Source of the DNA: Priestia megaterium
GTDB lineage: Bacteria > Bacillota > Bacilli > Bacillales > Bacillaceae_H
DNA: 64,000 bases
Direction: 5' to 3'
Assembly: GCF_023824195.1 (NCBI RefSeq)
Contig: NZ_CP085449.1
Span: 9,011 to 73,010 of the forward strand
The notes under the pieces were generated by a model that was given only the letters and a program-made list of their open reading frames with translations, was not told the origin of the DNA and ran no database searches. Positions 34,811-43,665 of this stretch are shown here, in pieces. Within the stretch, counting starts at the first letter, position 1; every line of letters starts with the position of its first letter. A program made the translations under genes and the position numbers.

Positions 34811-35374
34811 ATGTTTCGAAAAATACCGGTTGTTCTTGTCGGAAGCTTATTATTAAGTATAGGAATTAATGGATTTTTAGTTCCTCATTATTTGTTGGAT
34901 GGAGGGACAATTGGAATTGCTCTCATCCTTCACTATTATTTTGAATTTCCTACAGGTGTAACGATGATTATTTTGGGTTTTCCATTATGTTGGTTTGCTT
35001 GGGTTTATGAAAGAACTTATTTTTATAATAGTTTTTATGGGTTAGTTATTTCTTCTTTATTGATTGATTGGCTAGAGCCTATTAAAGACCAGTTTCAACT
35101 CTCTGTTTTTCCTAGTGTGATCTTTGGAGGAGTATGTATTGGAACGGGGATTGGTCTTATGCTTCGATACGAGACAAGCACTGGAGGAACAGATTTATTA
35201 GCACAACTTATATCAAAAGCTTTTTCCTTAAACATAGGGATGGTTATTTTAATTATAGATGGTTTTATCATAACAGCAGCTCTTCCTTTATTAGGACCTA
35301 AAACGTTTCTTTTTTCATGTTCGACAATTTTTATAGGTGGAATGACAACTTCGTTAATTACAAAAAAAGAATAA
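34811..35374 (+). CDS. YitT-family membrane protein
   Basis: A 187-residue YitT/DUF161-type protein with about five membrane segments. The family pattern GSLLLSIGINGFLVPHYLLD, then GGTIGIALIL sits at the N-terminus and GTGIGLMLRYETSTGGTDLL in the middle. The C-terminal cytosolic DUF2179 domain found in full-length YitT proteins (about 280 residues) is absent, so this is the short form. The ATG at 34811 follows AAAAAGGTGATTAGT. Function unknown. Confidence 0.85.
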   Translation: MFRKIPVVLVGSLLLSIGINGFLVPHYLLDGGTIGIALILHYYFEFPTGVTMIILGFPLCWFAWVYERTYFYNSFYGLVISSLLIDWLEPIKDQFQLSVFPSVIFGGVCIGTGIGLMLRYETSTGGTDLLAQLISKAFSLNIGMVILIIDGFIITAALPLLGPKTFLFSCSTIFIGGMTTSLITKKE

Positions 35375-35658
35375 TTGGGATTATAAAATCAGTATCTTCT
35401 ATCCTCCGTTTTTTGCCCCTCCCTTTCTACACCCTTCAATCGCTTTATAAGTTCATGTTAACTATTTTGACTTATAAACCTAAAATCCTTTTAAAAATGG
35501 CCTTCTTTTAGAGTAATCTAAAATACATAAACCTTTTCGTAAAAATTAAGGGATGCTGTTATGACATTTGTTTGATTATAAATTGAATACCATATCTCTT
35601 TCTAAATCATACTATATAAGTACATTTGTATTTATACCAAAATCAGGAGGTTCTGTTA

Positions 35659-35952
35659 ATGAGCAATGGTAATACACCGGCAATTGGATTCATTTACAAC
35701 GGTGAATTTTACGAAATACTTATAAATAAGAAGTCCACAACATTTAAGGAAAACATTAGCCCCCAGGAATCTAGATTACCTACGGAGTTAAACTTTCCTG
35801 GGGAAGACGAAAAAAAATTAGTTTTTGTTTCCTATAATTTCACCGGAAATGGTCAGACACCAACAATAATTGAGAAATCTAATCAATTACCAGAAAACGC
35901 TATAAAAATGCTATTAGAATACAGTATTGATTCATCTAGACCTTTCTTATAA
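35659..35952 (+). CDS. 97-residue soluble protein, unknown
   Basis: The ATG is behind AGGAGGTTCTGTTA. The protein looks like a small beta-rich domain (PAIGFIYNGEFYEILINKKS; KKLVFVSYNFTGNGQTPTII) with no signal peptide or cysteine. Upstream is a 280-bp gap and downstream the composite repeat carrying intron 1. I do not recognise a family. Confidence 0.6.
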   Translation: MSNGNTPAIGFIYNGEFYEILINKKSTTFKENISPQESRLPTELNFPGEDEKKLVFVSYNFTGNGQTPTIIEKSNQLPENAIKMLLEYSIDSSRPFL

Positions 35953-36026
35953 AGGAAACTTAATGTGGAATCTTTTCTCAAAAAATATAGCATAATTCTC
36001 TATAAGGACTATTTTTATAGGGACTA

Positions 36027-36200
36027 ACATATATATATAGTGCAGACTTTTTATGCATTCACCTTCCACTGGGGTATCGAGAAAACGTAGTCATATCAAG
36101 GATGTATAAAAAGCTGCATACTCCGGAAAAAGAACCCTCGGCGGAACCGTTCTGCGACAAGGGTTCTTTTTTGGTGTGTCTTCCGGAAAGAGTGTTTATG
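36027..36200 (+). repeat. Composite dispersed element, copy 4 (interrupted by intron 1)
   Basis: A diverged 93-nt block ends TATCAAGGATGTATAAAAAG with CTGCATA, followed by the hairpin AAGAACCCT / AAGGGTTCTTTTTT and TTCCGGAAAGAGTGTTTATG, where the intron begins. The right-hand part of the element resumes after the intron as TAAACTAG at 38550. Confidence 0.65.
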
Positions 36201-38549
36201 GTGCGACAAGAAGTCGCTTTCTTACAGTGTAGCTAACGCTACTCATCTAGACGCGGAGATGATCTCCATCCAAAACGGCATTCTTGGTAACGAGTCTGTC
36301 GGTTGCATGAGGAAATGCGGAAACAGAGGACAAATGCATGGTCCAGAATACTGCTAGGAGAAGATAGGTATGGTAAACGAAAGTGAAGGTTTGTAAGCTT
36401 CGTTACTCTTAGCCCAAGATAATGCATAGATTGGCTTGGGTCTTGGTAAGAGGAAAAGTAGAATCATAAGGCTACTCTGATGCGTCCCGCATCTTACCCG
36501 GAGTAAAGAACCTACCTCCCCCTATCGCATCTGTAGAATGTGGAACTTGGTAAGCCCTATGTCATCTGCATAAGCAGTAGGATGACTGCAAAGTCAAACG
36601 ATGTGGCAGAGGGTATGGGATATGAGAAAAAGCGAAAGCCGTTACCCTGAAAAGGGACAGGAAAGCAGAAACGTTGTATAACTGGACGGATACTGTCGTC
36701 TTTATAGACAATGACAGGCTCGAAAGAGCGCCTACTTCTCATGGGTCTTCAACACGAAAATAAATTTGTGGCTATCTTTTAACGACAAGGAGCGTGCTGT
36801 TATGAATACCTCTCCACGAGCGTCGGCGCACGTCTCGCATAAAGGTTGGTACTCTATTGATTGGAATACTGTACAAAAATATGTAACGAAGTTACGACAA
36901 AGAATTTATCGTGCCGAACAACAGAATCAACAAAGGAAAGTAAGGAAGCTTCAACGCTTACTCCTTCGGAGTAAAGCAAATCTACTACTTTCTATTCGCA
37001 GAGTGACACAACAAAATAACGGTAAGCGAACACCTGGAGTAGACGGCTACACGGCCTCAAATCCAAACGAACGTATCAAACTTTATCAACAATTAGTTAA
37101 ATGTAATGTCTTTCAGCATCGCCCAAAGCCAGCGAAGCGAATGTTTATTCCTAAGAAAAATGGAAAACTAAGACCTCTCGGTATTCCGACAATGCGAGAT
37201 CGAGTGTACCAAAATGTCGTGAAGAATGCACTCGAACCGCAATGGGAAGGCAGATTCGAGTCTACCGCCTATGGTTTTCGTCCTAAACGAAGCACACACG
37301 ATGCTATAAGTAATCTCTTTAACAAGCTTAACACCAACAGTAAGAAAAAGTGGGTTTTTGAGGGGGATTTCTTAGGATGTTTTGACCACCTCAAACATGA
37401 TTGGATAGTAGAACAAATATCTACGTTTCCAGGAACCCCTCTTATCAAAAGGTGGCTCAAGATGGGATACATAGAGCAGGATATGCTCCGTCCAACAAAG
37501 GAAGGAACTCCGCAAGGAGGCATTGTGTCCCTCCTAGCCAATATCGCCTTATGCGGTATGGAAAAGAGATTGGTATTATCTATAAAAGACATACAAACCA
37601 AACGGAGGATATAAAATCGACCCCAAGTGTAAGATAGGACGTGTTCTCTACGCAGATGACTTCGTCATCGTAACAGAAACGAAGGAACAAGCTGAAAGTA
37701 TGTATCAAAACCTAATTCCTTATTTACAAAAACGAGGAATTACACTCAGCACGGATAAAACTAGGGTTACACATATCGAGAATGGGTTCGATTTTCTTGG
37801 CTTCTCGCTGCGTCAATACAACACAGGACAAGGAAAGAAGTTATTGATCAAACCTAGCAAAGACAGTATCAAAAAAGCTAAAAACAAGATAAAAGATACG
37901 TTCACAGTAATGAGAGGACGACCAGTAAAAGAAATTATACGTGTCTTAAACCCTATTATTAGAGGTTACGGACAGTATTGGAAACATGTCGTTTCCAAAA
38001 GACGTTTAGTTATATGGACTATTATGTTTTCTCTAAATTAATCAAACATCTTAAACAATTACATCCAAAAAAATCGTGGAAATGGATTACCAGGCGTTAT
38101 TTTAAGAAGCCCAACCACGGTGGAAATGATAAATGGACTCTCACCTGTCCACCTACTAATATTCAATTGTTGAAGATGGCCTGGATTAAAATAGAACGAC
38201 ATGTGATGGTAGCCTATAAAAACAGTCCAGATGATCCGAACCTAAAAGGATATTGGGAAAAGCGAGACCGTAAGGTCTTCAATAGCGAAAATACGCTAGA
38301 TAGGATAAAACTCGCAAGGAAACAAGGTTACCGTTGCACATTATGTAAACACACTCTACAAAATGGCGAAAAAGTTACTGTACAACACTTAGAAGTTTCT
38401 ACAGGCAAAGTTGCTAAATTAGTACATGTACCGTGTATTAAATAAAGAAGTTGTTTGGATAAAAAGAAGGCTTGAGCCGTATGACGGGAAATCTGTCACG
38501 TACGGTTCTTAGGGGGGCGGGCGCTCGTGAGAGTGCCCGCCTACCCGAC
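36201..38549 (+). mobile_element. Group II intron 1 (with damaged IEP gene)
   Basis: The 5' end is GTGCGAC. Domain I-type sequence of about 600 nt precedes the intron-encoded protein gene. Domain V is the hairpin GAGCCGTATGACGGG / CACGTACGGTTC at 38474-38508. Domain VI follows with GCGGGCGC / GCCCGC arms, and the 3' end is CTACCCGAC. It interrupts the dispersed repeat after TTTATG, downstream of an intrinsic-terminator-like hairpin, which resembles the target choice of terminator-associated group II introns. The HNH-bearing protein differs from the usual protein of that class. Confidence 0.88.
36802..38445 (+). pseudogene. ltrA: Group II intron reverse transcriptase/maturase with HNH domain, frameshifted
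   Basis: The first frame (from the ATG behind AAGGAGCGTGCTGTT) encodes the RT N-terminus: NGKRTPGVDGYTASNPNERI, FIPKKNGKLRPLGIPTMRDR and STAYGFRPKRSTHDAI. Near 37570 the reading moves to the next frame (GIIYKRHTNQTED). Near 37605 it moves again into DPKCKIGRVLYADDFVIVTE, which holds the catalytic YADD, and the maturase region. Near 38010 it returns to the first frame for FSKLIKHLKQLHPKKSWKW and a C-terminal zinc-finger/HNH-like end (RCTLCKHTL, VQHLEV, HVPC). At least three shifts make it inactive as sequenced. Confidence 0.88.
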
Positions 38550-38591
38550 TAAACTAGAAGTGAATATTGTATTCATATACCTTTCTAAAAA

Positions 38592-38620
38592 AATAATACC
38601 TTGCATTATTAGGTATTATA
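38592..38620. promoter_or_regulatory. PadR operator, copy 1
   Basis: Inverted repeat AATAATACC, 11-bp gap, GGTATTATA, 30 bp before the padR start. The same element precedes the paralogous padR at 46391. Confidence 0.7.
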
Positions 38621-38650
38621 AATTATATTTTAAATAGAGAGGTGTAAAAT

Positions 38651-38992
38651 ATGGAAATTAATAAGGAAGTACTTAAAGGACATATTGATACCTTAATCCT
38701 TTCCCTTCTAGATCTTAGGGATATGTATGGGTATGAATTAGCAAAATTGGTTCGAGAGAAAAGTGATAACCAATTTGAATTAAAAGAAGGAACACTTTAT
38801 CTATCTCTAAAGCGTTTAGAAAAGAATAAATGGATCCAATCCTACTGGGGGAATGAGCAAGGACCAGGAGGCAGAAGAAAGTATTATAAACTCACATCCT
38901 TAGGTGAACAAGGTTTTGAAGAAAAGCGTTTGGAATGGCAATTTGTAAAGAAGATGATGGATTCATTTTTAGAAAGGAATGAAAGAGAATGA
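38651..38992 (+). CDS. PadR-family transcriptional regulator (copy 1)
   Basis: A 113-residue PadR winged-helix protein: LKGHIDTLILSLLDLRDMYG, YELAKLVREKSDNQFELKEG and TLYLSLKRLEKNKWI, wing GPGGRRKYYKLTSLG, then a short C-terminal dimerisation helix. Its stop overlaps the start of the HAAS-domain gene (ATGA), the normal pairing for PadR with a membrane partner. It is about 85% identical by eye to the PadR at 46391, and the two genes share an operator, so cross-regulation is likely. Confidence 0.9.
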   Translation: MEINKEVLKGHIDTLILSLLDLRDMYGYELAKLVREKSDNQFELKEGTLYLSLKRLEKNKWIQSYWGNEQGPGGRRKYYKLTSLGEQGFEEKRLEWQFVKKMMDSFLERNERE

Positions 38993-39726
38993 AGAAAATC
39001 AATCAATTTGTAGATTCGATTTACTCCGATGTTAGTAGCAAAGAAGCTGAAGAAATGAAAGAAGAAATGCGGACACATTTAATTGAGACAGTGGAAGATT
39101 TAAAGTTAGAAGGTAAATCCGAAAAGGAAGCCATAGAAATTGCATTGAATAGATTCGGTGACGAAAAATTGATTACCAAGGGACTATTTAGTTTGTTTAA
39201 GGAACAAAGTACGATTGTCAAAAAGCTATTTCGCTGTTCTGTTGTTCTTCTTGTTGTAGGGTTTATCTTTTTAGCAGCACTTGTTACAAGAGATCAAATG
39301 ATTTCTTCAAAGAACGATAAAGCACTTTCGACAATCCAAAACATTATTGATAATTTAGGAAATAGGTCTTTGTCTCAAACTGAGCAAGAAAGGATTGTTA
39401 ATACGACTGTAAAAGGATTAAAAATTGAAGATTTTGCTTTATATAAAAAGCCAGAGGGAAGTCCTAAGAGATTCAAAGAGACTCAGTTTCCTGAAGTATA
39501 TAGTAAAATGAATCAGGTGATTGAGTATGGGGATGAAAGAGAATGGGATGCTGGAATTGAAAATCAAAATTGGTATGCAGAGTTTAGTTATAAGCAAATT
39601 CCCTTCTATGAGCCATTCTATGCTATTCCGTACAGTCTATTTATAGTGGCATTTGTTTTAGGAATTGTAGCATTGTTTATAAAGCAACGTTCAACGAGAA
39701 ATAAACTACATATATTACTTCAATAA
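38989..39726 (+). CDS. HAAS-domain membrane protein (copy 1)
   Basis: A 245-residue protein with the N-terminal HAAS (helical) domain seen next to PadR genes: FVDSIYSDVSSKEAEEMKEE, then MRTHLIETVEDLKLEGKSEK and EAIEIALNRFGDE. Two membrane segments (about residues 82-101 and 214-234) flank an extracellular region of about 110 residues without recognised motifs. It is translationally coupled to padR. The paralogue at 46726 shares the HAAS domain but differs strongly in the extracellular region. Roles are unknown; membrane-stress signalling is a guess. Confidence 0.8.
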   Translation: MKKINQFVDSIYSDVSSKEAEEMKEEMRTHLIETVEDLKLEGKSEKEAIEIALNRFGDEKLITKGLFSLFKEQSTIVKKLFRCSVVLLVVGFIFLAALVTRDQMISSKNDKALSTIQNIIDNLGNRSLSQTEQERIVNTTVKGLKIEDFALYKKPEGSPKRFKETQFPEVYSKMNQVIEYGDEREWDAGIENQNWYAEFSYKQIPFYEPFYAIPYSLFIVAFVLGIVALFIKQRSTRNKLHILLQ

Positions 39727-39757
39727 AAAAGAAGGTGCATTATGCATCTTCTTTTTT
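39726..39757 (+). terminator. Terminator after PadR/HAAS module 1
   Basis: AAAAAAGAAGGTGCAT pairs with ATGCATCTTCTTTTTT. It lies 22 bp before intron 2. Confidence 0.8.
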
Positions 39758-39778
39758 GTGCCGAGAATCGTGATTATG

Positions 39779-40555
39779 GTGCGACAAGAAGTCGCTTTTA
39801 TATAGTGTGGTTTACGCCACTGGTTTAGACGCAAAAACTATCCCCGTCCAAAACTGCGGGCCTGGTAACGGGCTCGTGGGTTGCATGCGGAAATGCGGAA
39901 ACAGAGAGTCAGTGCACGACTCGGAACACTGCTAGGGGAAGATGAGTATGGTGAACATTAGTGAAGGTTTGTAAGCTTCGTCAGGATTAGCTCAGGATAG
40001 TGCACAGATTTGCTTGGGTATTGGCAAGAGGAAAAGCAGATTCATAATGCTGCTGTGAGGCGTCCCGTATCTTGCCCGGAGTAAAGAACCCACCTAACCT
40101 CGTCGTATCTATAAGATGCGGAACTTGGTAAGCCCTTTGTCATCTGTGTAAACAGTAGGATGACTGTAAAGTCAAACGATGTGATAGAGGGTAAAGGATA
40201 CGAGAGAAAGCGAATGCCGTTACCTCGAAAGAGAACAGGAAAGCAGGAAACTGTATAACTGGACGGATACTATCGTCCTTACGGACAAACCCATGATAGG
40301 CCCGAAAGGGAGCCTACTTCTCGTTGGTCTCTCGTAGGAACATAAGGTTGTGGCTATCTTCTGACGAAAGAAACGTACTGTTATGTATACCTCCACTTGG
40401 AGCGTCGGCGTACGTTTTAACTTACCGTTATGGTATGTGATGAAGATACGACAGCAAATGGACCTGCAATGGGAGGCTTGAGCCGATGTGTCTTGAAAGG
40501 GACTCGCACGGTTCTTAGGGGAGGCGGGGGCAGTGATGCCCCTAACTTACCCGAC
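39779..40555 (+). mobile_element. Group II intron 2, ORF-less deletion derivative
   Basis: The first ~600 nt parallel intron 1 closely (GTGCGACAAGAAGTCGCTTT onward; CGAAGGTTTGTAAGCTTCGT-type blocks). The protein start region is still recognisable (ATGTATACCTCC near 40383). About 60 nt later the sequence jumps to domain V (GAGCCGATGTG / CGCACGGTTC, from about 40480), domain VI and the end CTTACCCGAC. The whole RT gene is thus deleted. Flanks GATTATG and TTAACTAATTTTG reconstitute the repeat motif. It could only splice or move with protein supplied in trans. Confidence 0.85.
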
Positions 40556-40667
40556 TTAACTAATTTTGTATATGATATACACCTCCATTACTTATAAAAT
40601 GAGCAATTCTAATTAATAAGAGATGATATAATTTAAGGTATAAAAGTAAGTATTTGGAGGATATTTA

Positions 40668-41270
40668 ATGGAACCATTTTGGGAAAAATCTTATCTAAAC
40701 GATGAGGTTGAAACATTCGGCAAGCCAAGTATTGAAGTAGTTGATGTTAGTAAAAGGTTAAAAGAAAACTCGAAAGTTCTAGATCTAGGCTGTGGAGATG
40801 GACGGCATGCTATCTTTCTAGCGAATTTAGGACACGAAGTTGATGCAGTAGATATATCAGAGGCAGGTATAGCTAAAATCAATAGGGCTAAGGGAAAGTT
40901 GAACCTAACTAACTTAACTGCATCTGTAGAGAATGTAGTTAACTATAAATTTATTGATACATACGATTTAGTTATTTCACATGGGCTATTTCATTTTATG
41001 GAACGTAACCACTGGTCTAATGTAATTGAACGTATGAAATTAGGAACACGAAAGAATGGATACAACATTATTGCGGTTTTTACTAATGAAGTTGAAATAC
41101 CAGAGGATTTAAAGAGTTATGTTAAAGGAATTTTTAATGAAGGTGAATTAAAAGAAATTTATTCTGATTGGTCCGTAGAAATGTATCAATCTTATCAGTT
41201 TGAAGATGAACATGAAAATAATATTAGACACTGTCATGCAGTTAATAAGGTTGTTGCGAGAAAATTATAA
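40668..41270 (+). CDS. Class I SAM-dependent methyltransferase (TehB-like)
   Basis: A 200-residue Rossmann-fold methyltransferase. Motif I is KVLDLGCGDGRHAIFLANLG (about residues 36-55), motif II VDAVDISEAGIAKINRAKG, and post-motif YDLVISHGLFHFMERNHW. The opening FWEKSYLNDEVETFGKPSIE resembles TehB-type proteins, which methylate tellurite, selenite or unknown small molecules. The start follows TTGGAGGATATTTA. A terminator follows at 41303. The substrate is not determined. Confidence 0.85.
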   Translation: MEPFWEKSYLNDEVETFGKPSIEVVDVSKRLKENSKVLDLGCGDGRHAIFLANLGHEVDAVDISEAGIAKINRAKGKLNLTNLTASVENVVNYKFIDTYDLVISHGLFHFMERNHWSNVIERMKLGTRKNGYNIIAVFTNEVEIPEDLKSYVKGIFNEGELKEIYSDWSVEMYQSYQFEDEHENNIRHCHAVNKVVARKL

Positions 41271-41302
41271 TAAGCAGCACATTGTTTAGTTACAATACTA
41301 AA

Positions 41303-41340
41303 GCCATAGAGATTTATAATCTTCTATGGCCTTTTTTACT
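41303..41340 (+). terminator. Terminator after the methyltransferase gene
   Basis: AAAGCCATAGAGATT pairs with AATCTTCTATGGCCTTTTTT, with one mispair. Confidence 0.75.
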
Positions 41341-41352
41341 GCCGATAACGTG

Positions 41353-41490
41353 TTTTATGTTAACTAAAAATCTATACGATATACATTTTAAAATCAGAAA
41401 AAGCCACTAAACAGGGATTAGTAGCTTTTTCTGTTGTATAGTTAGTTGCACGAGTCGATGTTTGGCGACATCTTGAGTAATTTGCTCAAT
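41353..41490 (+). repeat. Dispersed TTATG/TTAAC repeat with terminator
   Basis: TTTTATGTTAACTAAAAATC is followed by TATACGATATACAT, a hairpin (AGAAAAAGCCACTAA / TTAGTAGCTTTTTCT) and CATCTTGAGTAATTTGCTCAA. A further bidirectional terminator (AAAGAAAAGCTTACCT / AGGTAGGCTTTTCTTT) lies at 41513-41556. The rest of the gap to 41916 holds no convincing gene. Confidence 0.75.
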
Positions 41491-41916
41491 TTATTGATAA
41501 CTTATGTACTAAAAAGAAAAGCTTACCTGATTTGTCAGAGGTAGGCTTTTCTTTTTGCTAAATATTAAGGGTGTAATTGCTTGTTACTTACATATCATTT
41601 AATATTTTTGTAGATATTTATTATAACCCATCAAATCATTTTGAGAAAGTAAAAATCGAAAGCGATTACTTAACGTTTGAATTAAAAGGCGTTTTTTCTA
41701 TTTCATACCGATAAATGGCATTATGTTAACTGTTTTTAAAATTTCTTTCTTAGTTAGATTAGATTCTTTGCATGAGAATGAAATAATATATGACATTAAA
41801 AACATTAAAGAAAATAAAAACGCGTTACTTTACATTCTTGTGATAAGATTGCATAGTAATTTACTATAAAGTATTCATATTGATAGGATATTCTTATCAG
41901 AAGGAGAGTGGGGATT

Positions 41917-42276
41917 GTGAGAGAAACCTGTGTTCCGACTGGCGTAGAACTAAAAAACACTGGTTTTGGATATACGTTATCCTTAATAGGTGGTAAATAT
42001 AAAATGATTATTTTGTATTGGTTGTCTGAAAATAAGGTTATGAGGTTCAATGAGCTGAAGCGACGTATTGGGACTATTTCCTTTAAAACACTAAGTGTTA
42101 TGTTAAAAGAGCTTGAGGAAGATGGTCTTATTATCCGCAAAGAATTTCCCCAAATACCTCCAAAAGTTGAATATTCATTATCTGAACGTGGTTGTTCACT
42201 TATTCCATTGTTAGATATGATGTGCGAGTGGGGAGAGAAAAATAATTTTCAAGCTCTAGAAGATGTAACAAAATAG
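41917..42276 (+). CDS. HxlR-family regulator (YodB/CatR-like)
   Basis: A 119-residue HxlR winged-helix protein: FGYTLSLIGGKYKMIILYWL, FNELKRRIGTISFKTLSVML, KELEEDGLIIRKEFPQIPPK and YSLSERG. A cysteine sits at position 5 (RETCVP), where YodB and CatR carry the conserved redox-active Cys that senses diamide and quinones. The GTG at 41917 is used because AAGGAGAG lies at good spacing. It is convergent with a quinone-reductase-type gene whose promoter holds a strong inverted repeat. Control of that gene is the likely role (inference). Confidence 0.85.
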   Translation: MRETCVPTGVELKNTGFGYTLSLIGGKYKMIILYWLSENKVMRFNELKRRIGTISFKTLSVMLKELEEDGLIIRKEFPQIPPKVEYSLSERGCSLIPLLDMMCEWGEKNNFQALEDVTK

Positions 42277-42348
42277 GCATAGTGTAAAATGGAAGTACCT
42301 TCTTGTTTAGGAGGTACTTCTTATTTTAACTTTTATAAAAGTTACCCA

Positions 42349-42876
42349 TTACATATTATCAATGAAATTTAAATAATCTTGAGTGCTTTTTTCTATTTCA
42401 CTTACAGATGGCTCAAATTCTGCTCCATAAAACGCAAAGAACGAACGATAATCTGCTTTGCAATAGATGGCTGTCGTCTCAAACGGACGCAACACTTGTT
42501 CAAGTGTATAATGGTATCTTCCAGTTTCACTATAATCCACATTTTTGATCCCGGCAGATACCCCTAAAGCAATTTTACGATTCTTTAATTTATCTCCTTT
42601 TGAACCATAAGCCCATCCATAAAGGAAAACATCATCCAGCCACTTTTTTAAGAGAGGAGGACAGTTGAACCAATATACAGGAAATTGGAAAACAAGGTTT
42701 CCGTGAGTTTCAACCAATTTTTGTTCTTTTTCCACATCTATGTTCTCATCAGGATAAACCTTATACAATTCGTGCACAGTATATTTTTCTGGATATTTTT
42801 TTAATTCTTCTACCCATCGCTTATTAACAACAGATGTTTCTAAGCTTGGGTGTGTTATGATAACAAGAGTTTTCAA
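42349..42876 (-). CDS. NAD(P)H:quinone oxidoreductase, flavodoxin-like fold (KefF/YwrO type)
   Basis: A 175-residue flavodoxin-fold reductase: TLVIITHPSLETSVVNKRWV at the N-terminus, LVFQFPVYWFNCPPLLKKWL, DDVFLYGWAYGSKGDKLKNR and the late ETTAIYCKADYRSFFAFYGA. These match the KefF/YwrO/MdaB group that reduces quinones with NAD(P)H and FAD or FMN. The start is a TTG behind AAGGAGGAAGAAACA. A perfect inverted repeat at 42955-42980 lies in its promoter region, and an HxlR gene is convergent, fitting quinone-inducible detoxification. Confidence 0.87.
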   Translation of the reverse strand: MKTLVIITHPSLETSVVNKRWVEELKKYPEKYTVHELYKVYPDENIDVEKEQKLVETHGNLVFQFPVYWFNCPPLLKKWLDDVFLYGWAYGSKGDKLKNRKIALGVSAGIKNVDYSETGRYHYTLEQVLRPFETTAIYCKADYRSFFAFYGAEFEPSVSEIEKSTQDYLNFIDNM

Positions 42877-42954
42877 TGTTTCTTCCTCCTTAGGCTGATT
42901 TCATTTTTATTGTAAAGTCCAAACTAAAAATATGTAAGTACGCACTTTTATTAC

Positions 42955-42980
42955 AGGTACTTACATAAAGGTAAGTACCT
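42955..42980. promoter_or_regulatory. Perfect inverted repeat upstream of the quinone reductase
   Basis: AGGTACTTAC, 6 bp, GTAAGTACCT: ten-base perfect arms, 79 bp before the TTG start. It is a probable operator for the HxlR-type regulator at 41917; a partial half-site (GTAAGTACG) lies at about 42934. Confidence 0.65.
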
Positions 42981-43180
42981 TCAAGTTTAAATCCATTATC
43001 CTAAAGTTTATTATGCTTTACTTTAACTTTTAAAGGTGATAATTATCATCCGTGGAGCAGTAACTCAAGAATTTATGAAATTAATTTAGTCGAGTAATGA
43101 TGTTCTTTATAATACCGATAACTCTGATTATGGTAACTAGATTTTTATGCAGGATAAATATTTTGTTAAATATTTACAAA

Positions 43181-43224
43181 AATAGTAAGTGCACGTATCA
43201 TTAATAATACGTGCACTTACTATT
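43181..43224. promoter_or_regulatory. Perfect 18-bp inverted repeat before the SRPBCC-EVE-MarR operon
   Basis: AATAGTAAGTGCACGTAT, 8-nt loop, ATACGTGCACTTACTATT, ending three bases before the AGGAGG ribosome site. It could be the operator of the MarR protein encoded at the operon's end, or an RNA hairpin occluding the ribosome site. Confidence 0.7.
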
Positions 43225-43239
43225 TTAGGAGGTCTTATT

Positions 43240-43665
43240 ATGTGGAACTACGAACATACTGTTTTTACTACTTCTACCCCTATATCTATTTGGAATTTGT
43301 ATCAAGATATATCTAAATGGTCAAAGTAGGATGAAGAAATTATAGAAGCTCATTTAGAGGGACCCTTTACAACGGGGAGTATTGGAACTCTAACAGTTCT
43401 CAATCAAAAACCTAGTACCTTTACTCTTAAAGAAGTGAAAGAAAATCGAAGCTTTACAAATGTTATGGTAATAGACGAACTAAATATACAAATTGCTTTT
43501 TACCATTACATAAACAATACTGATTCCCAAACAAAGATTACTCATGGCGTTAGCATTTCAGGCCTTCATGCTAAGGAAATAGGAGATCAGATAGGCCCCT
43601 TGTTAACGAAAAATATTCCCTGTTCTATGGATAGACTTGTGAAATTGGCAGGTGAAAAAGAATGA
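43240..43665 (+). pseudogene. SRPBCC-family gene with in-frame TAG
   Basis: From the ATG behind AGGAGGTCTTATT the frame reads MWNYEHTVFTTSTPISIWNL, YQDISKWSK, then TAG (43327-43329), then continues without shift: DEEIIEAHLEGPFTTGSIGT to the end RLVKLAGEKE. The family consensus at the stop is W (ISKWxKWDE), so one base change TGG to TAG explains it. SRPBCC proteins bind hydrophobic ligands. The gene's end overlaps the EVE gene start. Read-through or a re-start downstream is possible but not evident. Confidence 0.8.

Noticed and set aside
41575..41734. Short frame reading FVDIYYNPSNHFEKVKIESD and ending in ISYR
   Set aside because: It looks somewhat protein-like and could be a gene relic. It has only a TTG start with a weak upstream signal and no recognised family.
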